Shown here one piece after another: positions 1-5,762 of a stretch of DNA of 6,058 nt. Source of the stretch: Candidatus Ratteibacteria bacterium. Lineage in GTDB: Bacteria; Ratteibacteria; UBA8468; B48-G9; JAFGKM01. The translations under genes were made by a program, and so were the position numbers. Each line of letters begins with the position of its first letter. The first letter of the stretch is position 1. The notes under the pieces were generated by a model. That model was not told the DNA's origin. It saw only the letters and a program-made list of their open reading frames with translations, and did not search any database. The DNA lies in assembly GCA_028697565.1 (NCBI GenBank), contig JAQVEU010000054.1, forward strand, positions 1 to 6,058, in the 5' to 3' direction.

Positions 1-130
1 AACGGGCTTCGGTCAACGGGGGCAGTTCACCAACTCACTGCCCTTGCCAAACGATGCTCGTTATTCCTCGCATCGGCAATACTATCTCGCCCTCTGTGCT
101 ATACGGTGCTCATTATTCTTCGCACCACCA
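1..130. repeat. Block of three hairpins, two with matching loops
   Basis: No gene is supported here. Three inverted repeats follow each other. The first has arms GGGCAGT (20-26) and ACTGCCC (37-43) with a 10-nt loop. The second has arms CGATGC (52-57) and GCATCG (70-75), extended by TTGC (44-47) pairing with GCAA (76-79) across a CAAA bulge. The third has arms GGTGC (105-109) and GCACC (122-126). Hairpins two and three share a 12-nt loop, TCGTTATTCCTC against TCATTATTCTTC, and start 52 nt apart. The block is more GC-rich than the genes to its right. It could be the edge of a dispersed repeat element or a structured RNA; the sequence alone does not decide, and the left end is cut by the window. 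Confidence 0.5.
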
Positions 131-161
131 CCCCTCTCCCGCAAGGGGAGAGGGACTCTCT

Positions 162-193
162 TTTCCTCCCCATATGAGGGGGGAGGATATAGG
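162..193 (+). repeat. 32-bp palindromic module, copy A
   Basis: The module has arms TCCTCCCC and GGGGAGGA around a CATATGAG-like centre, with an ATATAGG tail on the right. Its exact reverse complement is found at 5467-5498, and a copy with one mismatch at 5731-5762. The tail fixes orientation despite the palindromic core. Function is unknown. Confidence 0.75.
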
Positions 194-216
194 TGGGGGT
201 GATTAGAGGGGATTTT

Positions 217-244
217 TAGGTTTAGTGTTTTGAATTTAGAGTTT
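217..244 (-). repeat. Solitary copy of the AAACTC-type repeat
   Basis: Read on the minus strand this segment begins AAACTCTAAATTCAAAACAC. It matches 23 of 25 bases of the second tandem unit at 3582-3606. It is a single degenerate relative of the tandem repeat downstream of tdh, inserted here between two copies of the TATAGGTGGGGGTG direct repeat. Confidence 0.55.
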
Positions 245-453
245 ATTTATAGGTGGGGGTGGAGAGTATAGGAAAAGTTCCTCACCCTCCCCTTTATCCC
301 CTCCCCTCAAAGGGAGGGGAAAAAAGGAAAGAAAGAGGGGAGAAGCAATCCACCCCAACCCTCCTTTACAAAAGGAGGGAGGAGCAAGAGATTAGAAGAT
401 TACAGAAAGATTAAGGAAAAAGTAAAAATAATAGTCCTATCGCACGGGTGATA

Positions 454-482
454 TTGTAAAAATTTCCGCATTAAAGTATGAT
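454..482 (+). promoter_or_regulatory. Predicted sigma-70 promoter for thiE operon
   Basis: TTGTAA (454-459, four of six bases of TTGACA) is followed after exactly 17 nt by TATGAT (477-482, five of six bases of TATAAT). Transcription would start near 489, leaving a leader of about 15 nt that holds the GGAG ribosome binding site at 493-496. Such a short leader has no room for a TPP riboswitch, and the conserved riboswitch core is not visible upstream either. Confidence 0.5.
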
Positions 483-503
483 ATTCTTTATTGGAGAAAA
501 GAA

Positions 504-1136
504 ATGAAAATAAAAGGGCTGTATTTTATAACGGACTCATTTCTTACAAAAAGTTCAGTGGTTGACGATGTAAAGGCAGCAGTAAAGGCAGGCGTAAAAA
601 TAGTCCAGTATAGAGAGAAAAATAAATGCGCAAGAGAGATGGTCAAAGAGGCACAGGAGATAAAAAAGATATGCAAAGGAAGAGGTGTTTTCCTTGTCAA
701 TGACCGTGTTGATATTGCTATGGTTGTTGGGGCTGACGGTGTTCATTTAGGACAGAATGATATACCCTGTGTATATGCAAGGAAATTGCTTGGTAAAAAT
801 AAAATTATCGGGATAACTGTCCATAGTATAGAAGAGGCACTGGCAGCAGAAAAAGATGGGGCAAATTATTTAGGTGTTTCTCCCATCTTTTCTACAAAAA
901 CAAAGAAAGATGCACGGGCACCTCTTGGACTGGGTGTGCTGAAAGAAATAAAAAAATCAGTCCATATTCCTGTAGTTGCTGTGGGAGGTATAGACCTTAC
1001 CAACATTATTTCTGTACTTGAGGCAGGTGCTGATGGTGTGTCAGCGGTCTCTGCAATAATTACAAAAGATGATGTAGAAAAAGAGTGCAGGAGATTTATA
1101 AAAATAATCTCTGAATTTATAAATTTCTGTACCTAA
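504..1136 (+). CDS. thiE: Thiamine phosphate synthase
   Basis: This enzyme couples the hydroxymethylpyrimidine diphosphate and thiazole phosphate moieties into thiamine phosphate in the cytoplasm, releasing pyrophosphate. The 210-residue length is normal for ThiE and the protein should fold as a single TIM barrel. Visible family motifs are QYREK (residues 35-39, pyrimidine-diphosphate binding), VNDRVDIA (65-72, with the Asn-Asp pair that binds Mg and diphosphate), GADGVHLGQ (76-84), GITVHS (103-108), GVSPIFSTKTKKDA (124-137, the phosphate-binding TKTKK loop), VGGI (160-163) and AGADGVSAVSAI (174-185). The start is supported by GGAG seven bases upstream. It opens an operon with the kbl-type gene and tdh. 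No other thiamine gene lies in the window, so its partners must be elsewhere. All expected active-site positions appear intact. Confidence 0.95.
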   Translation: MKIKGLYFITDSFLTKSSVVDDVKAAVKAGVKIVQYREKNKCAREMVKEAQEIKKICKGRGVFLVNDRVDIAMVVGADGVHLGQNDIPCVYARKLLGKNKIIGITVHSIEEALAAEKDGANYLGVSPIFSTKTKKDARAPLGLGVLKEIKKSVHIPVVAVGGIDLTNIISVLEAGADGVSAVSAIITKDDVEKECRRFIKIISEFINFCT

Positions 1137-1164
1137 AAATAAATAGGGATGGGTGATATTTATT

Positions 1165-1193
1165 TTGAAAAATATCAATCTAAATGTTATCCT
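1165..1193 (+). promoter_or_regulatory. Possible internal promoter ahead of kbl
   Basis: TTGAAA (1165-1170) and TATCCT (1188-1193) are separated by 17 nt, giving five and four matches to the consensus hexamers. Transcription would begin near 1200, just before the AGGA ribosome binding site at 1204-1207. AT-rich DNA yields such matches by chance, so this is only suggestive. If real, it would let the threonine genes be expressed without thiE and would exclude the upstream ATG at 1149. Confidence 0.3.
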
Positions 1194-1214
1194 AAAATAA
1201 AAAAGGAATATCAA

Positions 1215-2468
1215 ATGCCTCTTGAAAAACTCAAACCAGTTTTTGATGCAACTCTCTCTAAATTCAAGCAAACAGGACAACTTAAAGGCAAAGAGGATGT
1301 AATAATCCATATAAAACCCGCCTCAAACAAAAAAGGGCCACGATATATTCTTGCAGGAGATAAAAAAGAATATATAAGGATGAATTCCAATTCATATTTA
1401 GGACTGTCGCTAAATGATGAAGTTATAAAGGCATCTGAAAAGGCAATAAAAAATTTTGGAGCAGGTCCTGGTTCTGTACGTTTCATCAATGGAACATTTG
1501 CCACACATATTCAACTGGAAAAAAAACTATCTTCTTTCCACAAAAAACAGTCTGCTATACTATTCAGCTCTGCTTATTCTGCTGTATGCGGTGTAATATC
1601 TCCTTTAATTTCTGAAAACACTGCTATTTTAAGTGATGCCCTCAATCACAACTCTATAATCAATGCTATAAAACTTTCAAAGCCAAAGGAAAAACTAATA
1701 TATCCACACTTAGATATGGCATCCCTTGAAAAAAACATACAGGGACTGAAAGGTCGTTATCGCCGTGTGCTGATAATTTCAGATGGAGTATTCAGTATGA
1801 GGGGGGACTATCCTGACCTGAAAACAATGGTTGCCATCGCAAAAAATTACTCACCTTATTTTGAAGAAGGAGTTATCACTATAATAGACGACTCACATGG
1901 TGTCGGCGCTTACGGGAAGACAGGGAGAGGAACCTGTGAGGTAACAGGGACATATAATATTGATATAGTAATATCAACATTAGGAAAGGCATTAGGAGTT
2001 AACGGTGGATATGCTGTTTCTGACAAAAAAATCATAGAATACCTAAGGGAAACATCTCCTTTTTATATCTATTCAAATCCAATAGGTCCTGGTGAGGCAG
2101 GTGCTGCATTGAAGTCTCTTGAAATACTTACCAGTTCAAAAGGTATTGGGTTGCTTTCATATCTAAAGGATCTCTCAAACTATTTTAGAAAAAATCTCAT
2201 TGCGCTGGGATATGAAATAATAAACGAAATACATCCCATAGTTCCACTTATGGTAAGGGATACAGCAAAAACTGTAAAACTTGTGAAATACCTTAAACAA
2301 AAGGGCATCCTTGTCACAGGACTACGATATCCAACTGTCCCTTATGGAGATGAATGTATTCGTTTTCAGGTAAATTGTTCACATACAAAACACGATATTG
2401 ACTTTGTCCTTGAAGCCCTTGAAAAATATAAAAAGGGGAATAAGGGAGACCTTATAGATGAAAAATAA
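1215..2468 (+). CDS. kbl: Glycine C-acetyltransferase (2-amino-3-ketobutyrate CoA ligase), Kbl-type
   Basis: A PLP enzyme of the alpha-oxoamine synthase family (fold type I). In the threonine pathway it cleaves 2-amino-3-ketobutyrate with CoA to glycine and acetyl-CoA. From the ATG at 1215 it has 417 residues, slightly longer than E. coli Kbl. Motifs are MNSNSYLGL (56-64), GPGSVRFINGT (84-94), SDALNHNSII (140-149, with the His that stacks on PLP), SDGVFSMRG (189-197), IDDSHGVG (224-231, with the PLP-nitrogen Asp225 and His228), STLGKALG (254-261, Schiff-base Lys258) and TGLRYPTVP (368-376). An in-frame ATG at 1149 adds 22 residues unlike the family and lacks a spaced ribosome binding site, whereas 1215 has AGGA seven bases upstream. 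BioF is the main alternative. The FSM motif, the TGLRYPTVP segment and the overlapping tdh favour Kbl. Compared with E. coli Kbl, a few residues are inserted before the DDSH motif and one is missing after GKALG. Confidence 0.85.
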   Translation: MPLEKLKPVFDATLSKFKQTGQLKGKEDVIIHIKPASNKKGPRYILAGDKKEYIRMNSNSYLGLSLNDEVIKASEKAIKNFGAGPGSVRFINGTFATHIQLEKKLSSFHKKQSAILFSSAYSAVCGVISPLISENTAILSDALNHNSIINAIKLSKPKEKLIYPHLDMASLEKNIQGLKGRYRRVLIISDGVFSMRGDYPDLKTMVAIAKNYSPYFEEGVITIIDDSHGVGAYGKTGRGTCEVTGTYNIDIVISTLGKALGVNGGYAVSDKKIIEYLRETSPFYIYSNPIGPGEAGAALKSLEILTSSKGIGLLSYLKDLSNYFRKNLIALGYEIINEIHPIVPLMVRDTAKTVKLVKYLKQKGILVTGLRYPTVPYGDECIRFQVNCSHTKHDIDFVLEALEKYKKGNKGDLIDEK

Positions 2469-3504
2469 GATGAAGGCAATTGTAAAGAAAAGACCGGGCA
2501 GAGGGCTACAGATAGAAGAGGTACCTGTTCCTGAGATTGGTATCAATGATGTCCTTATTAAAATCCACAAAACTGCTATATGTGGGACAGACGTCCATAT
2601 CTATAAGTGGAACGATTGGGCTAAAAAAACCATCCACCCACCCATCATCGCAGGACATGAATTTGCAGGAAGTGTTGCTGATATGGGAAGTAATGTCCAC
2701 GACCTTAAAATTGGGGATATTGTATCAGGAGAAGGACATATTGTATGTGGGAGATGTAGAAATTGTCTTGCCGGCCGCCGGCACCTGTGTAAAGATACCA
2801 GTGGTATTGGAGTAAATAGAGATGGGTGTTTTGCCGAATATGTTAGCATCCCTATTACAAATATCTGGCACGCAAATCCTGAAATCCCTATGGATATACT
2901 TTCTATATTTGACCCCTTTGGGAATGCCGTCCACTCTGCCCTTTCTTTCAAAACACTCGGAGAAGATATTTTAATTACAGGTGCAGGTCCTATAGGACTC
3001 CTGGCAACGGCTGTAGTTAAACATTCAGGTGCCCGATATATAGTAGTAACAGACACAAATCCTTACCGTCTGAAACTTGCCAGAAAGATGGGTGCAACCA
3101 TAACATTAAAGACAGGTGGTAAAAAGACATTAAAAGATGTGCAGAAAGAGCTCAAGATGAAAGAGGGCTTTGATATAGGACTGGAGATGTCAGGAAGCGG
3201 TAAGGCACTGAATGAGATGATTGATAATATGTGTCATGGTGGACGTCTCGCCCTGCTTGGCATCCTTCCTTCAGGACTTGCTATTAACTGGCAGAAGGTT
3301 ATATTTAATATGCTTACACTTAAGGGAATATATGGCAGGGAGATGTATGAAACATGGTATATGATGGAGTCAATGCTTCAGACAGGACTGAATATCAAGC
3401 CGGTCATCACCCACTACTTCCATTATACAGAATTTAAAAAGGCATTTGAAGTAATGATATCAGGCAAGTGTGGTAAGGTCATACTAAACTGGATAGATAG
3501 ATAG
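2458..3504 (+). CDS. tdh: L-threonine 3-dehydrogenase, zinc-dependent
   Basis: A cytoplasmic medium-chain dehydrogenase that oxidises L-threonine to 2-amino-3-ketobutyrate with NAD+. Its 348 residues follow the E. coli Tdh pattern almost throughout. The catalytic zinc ligands are Cys42 (in KTAICGTDVHIY), His67 and Glu68 (AGHEF). The structural zinc is held by Cys97, Cys100, Cys103 and Cys111. The NAD-binding fold has GAGPIG (175-180) with Asp199 as the ribose-binding acidic residue, predicting NAD over NADP. Further signatures are GVNRDGCFAEY (118-128), IFDPFGNAVH (150-159), GLEMSG (241-246) and KGIYGREMYETWY (289-301). The ATG overlaps the end of kbl by 11 bases and has AAGGGAG about nine bases upstream, so translational coupling is likely. 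The product is the substrate of the neighbouring Kbl. The last codons contain a short GATA repeat running into the stop. No clear intrinsic terminator follows. Confidence 0.95.
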   Translation: MKNKMKAIVKKRPGRGLQIEEVPVPEIGINDVLIKIHKTAICGTDVHIYKWNDWAKKTIHPPIIAGHEFAGSVADMGSNVHDLKIGDIVSGEGHIVCGRCRNCLAGRRHLCKDTSGIGVNRDGCFAEYVSIPITNIWHANPEIPMDILSIFDPFGNAVHSALSFKTLGEDILITGAGPIGLLATAVVKHSGARYIVVTDTNPYRLKLARKMGATITLKTGGKKTLKDVQKELKMKEGFDIGLEMSGSGKALNEMIDNMCHGGRLALLGILPSGLAINWQKVIFNMLTLKGIYGREMYETWYMMESMLQTGLNIKPVITHYFHYTEFKKAFEVMISGKCGKVILNWIDR

Positions 3505-3535
3505 TAAATATATTCACTGAGCACCATTCATAGAT

Positions 3536-3658
3536 AAACTCAAAATCCCAAACTCTAAACTCAAAGGTAAAGGTGTACAGTAAACTCAAAATTCAAAACT
3601 CTAAACTCTAAGGTAAAGGTGTTCAGTAAACTCAAAATCTCAAACTCAAAACTAAAAG
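3536..3658. repeat. 46-bp tandem repeat, about 2.7 copies
   Basis: Two full 46-bp units lie at 3536-3581 and 3582-3627 and agree at 42 of 46 positions. A partial third unit runs from 3628 to about 3658. Each unit begins AAACTCAAAAT and ends with GGTAAAGGTGT followed by a CAGT. Within the unit, AAACTC-type words are themselves repeated. The array sits between the convergent ends of tdh and the OmpH-like gene. Its open frames are spurious. A single relative in inverted orientation lies at 217-244. Confidence 0.8.
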
Positions 3659-3708
3659 ATTTTTTAAACCATACTTTTGACTTTTTACTCTGTGCTTGTA
3701 TTTTTGAG

Positions 3709-4158
3709 TTATTTCTTTTCGGAACTGTCCCCTGCCTTTTCAAAAGAGGCAATCACCTCTTCTGTGATATCCTTGCCACCTGCAATGAGTGCGTTCTGGT
3801 CAACAACATAGGTATACCCTTTCTTTTTAGCAAATTTTTGGACATCCTCTTTCATCTTATTAAACGCCTCTTCCTGCAAATTCATTGCAAGTTCTCGCAT
3901 CTGCTGTTGCATCTGCATCTGAGCATTTGACTTCTCTTCCTCACTTTCTATCCCTTCTATCTGTTTCTGCATCTCTCCTGCCTGTGTTTGAAACTTTTCT
4001 ATTGCTTCTTTTAGGGCAGGATGTGCCTCAAAAACCTTGCCTGTATTTATTGAGACAATTTTTATATCCGCTGCATCACTATTCCCTGCCAGCCCGATAA
4101 AGAAAAACAGGCAGGCAAATACCACCAGCATTCCTACATACCTTTTTCCTAACTTCAT
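3709..4158 (-). CDS. OmpH/Skp-family periplasmic chaperone-like protein
   Basis: A small secreted protein of the OmpH/Skp family, whose members act as periplasmic holdase chaperones for outer-membrane proteins; function here is inferred from the family. It has 149 residues, close to the usual Skp length. Residues 1-29 form a signal peptide: a basic start (MKLGKR), a hydrophobic core (9-24) and a likely cleavage at SDA|AD. The mature start, DIKIVSINTGKVFEAHPALK (31-50), is typical of the family. It is followed by a charged coiled coil (about 48-112) with a Met/Gln-rich patch (NAQMQMQQQM, 78-87), then the closing strand YTYVVDQNALIAGGKDITEEV (from 115). GGAGGGG lies six bases before the ATG. 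It lies 69 bases downstream of rmuC on the same strand. No bamA or lpxD, common neighbours of skp, is in view. Cys16 in the signal core does not make a convincing lipobox. Confidence 0.85.
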   Translation of the reverse strand: MKLGKRYVGMLVVFACLFFFIGLAGNSDAADIKIVSINTGKVFEAHPALKEAIEKFQTQAGEMQKQIEGIESEEEKSNAQMQMQQQMRELAMNLQEEAFNKMKEDVQKFAKKKGYTYVVDQNALIAGGKDITEEVIASFEKAGDSSEKK

Positions 4159-4183
4159 TAGAGTCCCCTCCTTTTTTCGTCCT

Positions 4184-4213
4184 ATTATATTATCATAAAT
4201 TGGAGAAATTCAA
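4184..4213 (-). promoter_or_regulatory. Possible promoter for the OmpH-like gene
   Basis: On the minus strand TTGAAT (4208-4213) is followed after 18 nt by a perfect TATAAT (4184-4189). Transcription would start near 4177, giving a leader of about 20 nt that contains the GGAGGGG site at 4165-4171. This suggests the OmpH-like gene can be expressed separately from rmuC. The -35 match is only partial. Confidence 0.45.
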
Positions 4214-4227
4214 AAATATAAAAACTT

Positions 4228-5409
4228 TTACTTTTCGGGAAGTTTATCAACTTCTACCTTTATACCTTCTACATCTTTAAGTTTCGCCTGTATTTGTCTG
4301 GTACGTGTTCCTACCAGTGTTTCTATATCCTGACCTGCACCTTCTATCTTTTCCTGTGCCCTTTTTAGTACCTCCCCAAATTTATCAAACTCCTTTTTCA
4401 CCTCTGCAAGTGTCCGCCAGACCTCGCTACTCCTTTTCTGTATAGCAAGTGTGCGAAATCCCATATATAAACTATTCAGGAAGGCAGCAAGTGTAGATGG
4501 TCCTGTAACAACTATTCTGTATTCTTTTTGCAACATCTCAAAAAGCCCTGTTTGTCTTACAATCTCTGCATAAAGCCCCTCTGCTGGAACAAAAAGTATA
4601 CCAAAATCCGTTGTATCGGGTGGATTGATATACTTATCTTTTATAGATTTAGCACACTGTTTCAGGGTCTTTTCCATTTCTCTATAACACCTCTGAATAT
4701 CATCTTGACTACCTTTCTCATAGGCATCTAATAACCTGTGATATATCTCAATTGGGAACTTGGAGTCCACAGGAAGATAAACAGGATAATCCCCTCCAGG
4801 AAGTTTAATAACATATTCTACCTTTTCCTGTGAATTTTTTACTGTTGCAAAATTCTTCTCATATTGCTCCGGGGCAAGTATATCTTCAAGAATATTGCCT
4901 AACTGTATTTCTCCTAACATCCCCCTTGATTTTACATTAGAAAGGACATTTTTGAGGTCACCAACATCTGTTGCCAAATTTCTCATCTCCCCAAGTCCTT
5001 CATGTACCTGTTTCAGTCGCTCACTTACAAGGTTAAATGACTCACTCAGCCGTTTTTCAAGTGTGGAATGGAGTTTTTCATCCACAATGCTCCGCATCTC
5101 ATCAAGTTTTTTTGTATTTTCCTCCTGTAGTGAATGAAGCCGTTTTTCAAGTGTTCCGGAAATAACATCCCCCAGTTCTCTCAATGACTTACTCAGTTCT
5201 TCCCTTGTCTCACGAAAGTTCTTTTGCATCTCCTCCCTGTTGTGCAAAAACTCTTCTCTTATAAGAGGGTCTATCCTGTTCAGTACACTTTCTATATCCC
5301 TTACTTTTCCCTTTATCTCTTCATCTATATCTTTTTCTTCTCTCCTTCTGGTAAGAACCATAAGAAAAACAAACAACACAACCAGTACTATTATCAACAC
5401 ATTATTCAT
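4228..5409 (-). CDS. rmuC: DNA recombination protein RmuC
   Basis: A member of the RmuC family, linked by E. coli genetics to limiting recombination at inverted repeats and structurally related to restriction-type nucleases; the exact biochemical activity is less certain. The 393-residue protein has one N-terminal membrane helix (about 3-19, followed by RRREEK), so the bulk should face the cytoplasm. A long coiled coil spans about 25-155, with a repeated TLEKRL word at 86-91 and 116-121. The RmuC domain then begins with LKNVLSNVKSRGMLGEIQL (152-170) and ILEDILAPEQY (173-183). It continues through LPVDSKFPIEIY (212-223), FGILFVPAEGLYAEI (269-283) and VVTGPSTLAAFLNSL (300-314), all family hallmarks. 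AGGAGG lies eight bases before the ATG. It probably leads a two-gene unit with the OmpH-like gene. The domain looks complete and undisturbed. Confidence 0.93.
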   Translation of the reverse strand: MNNVLIIVLVVLFVFLMVLTRRREEKDIDEEIKGKVRDIESVLNRIDPLIREEFLHNREEMQKNFRETREELSKSLRELGDVISGTLEKRLHSLQEENTKKLDEMRSIVDEKLHSTLEKRLSESFNLVSERLKQVHEGLGEMRNLATDVGDLKNVLSNVKSRGMLGEIQLGNILEDILAPEQYEKNFATVKNSQEKVEYVIKLPGGDYPVYLPVDSKFPIEIYHRLLDAYEKGSQDDIQRCYREMEKTLKQCAKSIKDKYINPPDTTDFGILFVPAEGLYAEIVRQTGLFEMLQKEYRIVVTGPSTLAAFLNSLYMGFRTLAIQKRSSEVWRTLAEVKKEFDKFGEVLKRAQEKIEGAGQDIETLVGTRTRQIQAKLKDVEGIKVEVDKLPEK

Positions 5410-5432
5410 TAACCCATCCTCCTGTTGCTAAC

Positions 5433-5461
5433 AAGTTAACATATATAAGGTATAGTTTCAA
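5433..5461 (-). promoter_or_regulatory. Weak candidate promoter for rmuC
   Basis: On the minus strand TTGAAA (5456-5461) is followed after 17 nt by TAACTT (5433-5438), which keeps only the TA...T frame of the -10 consensus. Its placement, about 25 bases before the rmuC start and directly beside the repeat cluster, is reasonable, but the match is poor. Confidence 0.2.
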
Positions 5462-5466
5462 TATCT

Positions 5467-5498
5467 CCTATATCCTCCCCCCTCATATGGGGAGGAAT
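5467..5498 (-). repeat. 32-bp palindromic module, copy B
   Basis: This is the exact reverse complement of 162-193 over 32 bases. It lies about 60 bases upstream of rmuC, at the inner edge of the right cluster. Confidence 0.75.
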
Positions 5499-5730
5499 TG
5501 AAGGGGACTCCACCCCTCACCAAACCCCCTCTAACTCCCCCTATCAAGGGGAGAACCTAAATCTCCCCTAACCCCTCTTTACAAAGAGGGGAAAAAATCC
5601 CTCTTTAATCTCCCTTTTCCAAAGGGAGAAATTGCTTTTTCTCTCTCTTTCTTGCTTCTCCCTCTTTCTTCCTATTCCTTCCTTTCATAAAGGAAGGTTA
5701 GGATGGATTTTGCTACACTCTCCACCCCCA

Positions 5731-5762
5731 CCTATATCCTCCCCCGTCATATGGGGAGGAAT
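5731..5762 (-). repeat. 32-bp palindromic module, copy C
   Basis: It has the same orientation as copy B and differs from it at one base (G at 5746). The preceding 5717-5736 is a 20-base exact reverse complement of 248-267, so the flank ACTCTCCACCCCCACC is also shared with the left cluster, although there it is attached to a different neighbour. Confidence 0.75.

Larger units (their letters stand above)
131..380. repeat. Left cluster of short palindromic repeats
   Basis: This stretch has no gene and consists of G/C-rich inverted repeats set in purine- or pyrimidine-rich DNA. The pairs are CCCTCTCCC/GGGAGAGGG (132-140/146-154), TCCTCCCC/GGGGAGGA (164-171/180-187), CCCCTCCC/GGGAGGGG (298-305/312-319) and CCCTCCTTT/AAAGGAGGG (359-367/371-379). 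A 14-bp direct repeat, TATAGGTGGGGGTG, occurs at 188-201 and 248-261. Positions 309-345 are an unbroken 37-nt purine run. The same modules recur in reverse complement and in a different order at 5467-5915. They look like REP- or MITE-type intergenic elements without coding capacity. Positions 381-453 are AT-rich and show nothing I can name. Confidence 0.7.

Noticed and set aside
1..177. Frame open from the left edge to a TGA at 175-177
   Set aside because: It runs through three hairpins and a palindromic repeat, resembles no family, and is probably open by chance.
131..380. CRISPR array
   Set aside because: The repeats are palindromic, unevenly spaced and of several types. There are no equal-length spacers and no cas genes.
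381..503. TPP riboswitch upstream of thiE
   Set aside because: The conserved CUGAGA and ACCUGAUCUGG-type cores are not seen, and the predicted leader is only about 15 nt.
2601..3056. 151-codon frame antisense to tdh
   Set aside because: tdh is unmistakable on the other strand, with all zinc ligands and the NAD motif; this is a shadow frame.
3561..3930. Open frames on both strands over the tandem repeat and antisense to the OmpH-like gene
   Set aside because: They are translations of the AAACTC repeat or shadows of the real minus-strand gene, which has a signal peptide and strong ribosome binding site.
4108..4125. Lipoprotein signal at Cys16 of the OmpH-like protein
   Set aside because: The residues before the Cys (VFA) place Phe at -2, and the hydrophobic core continues after the Cys; signal peptidase I cleavage after SDA fits better.
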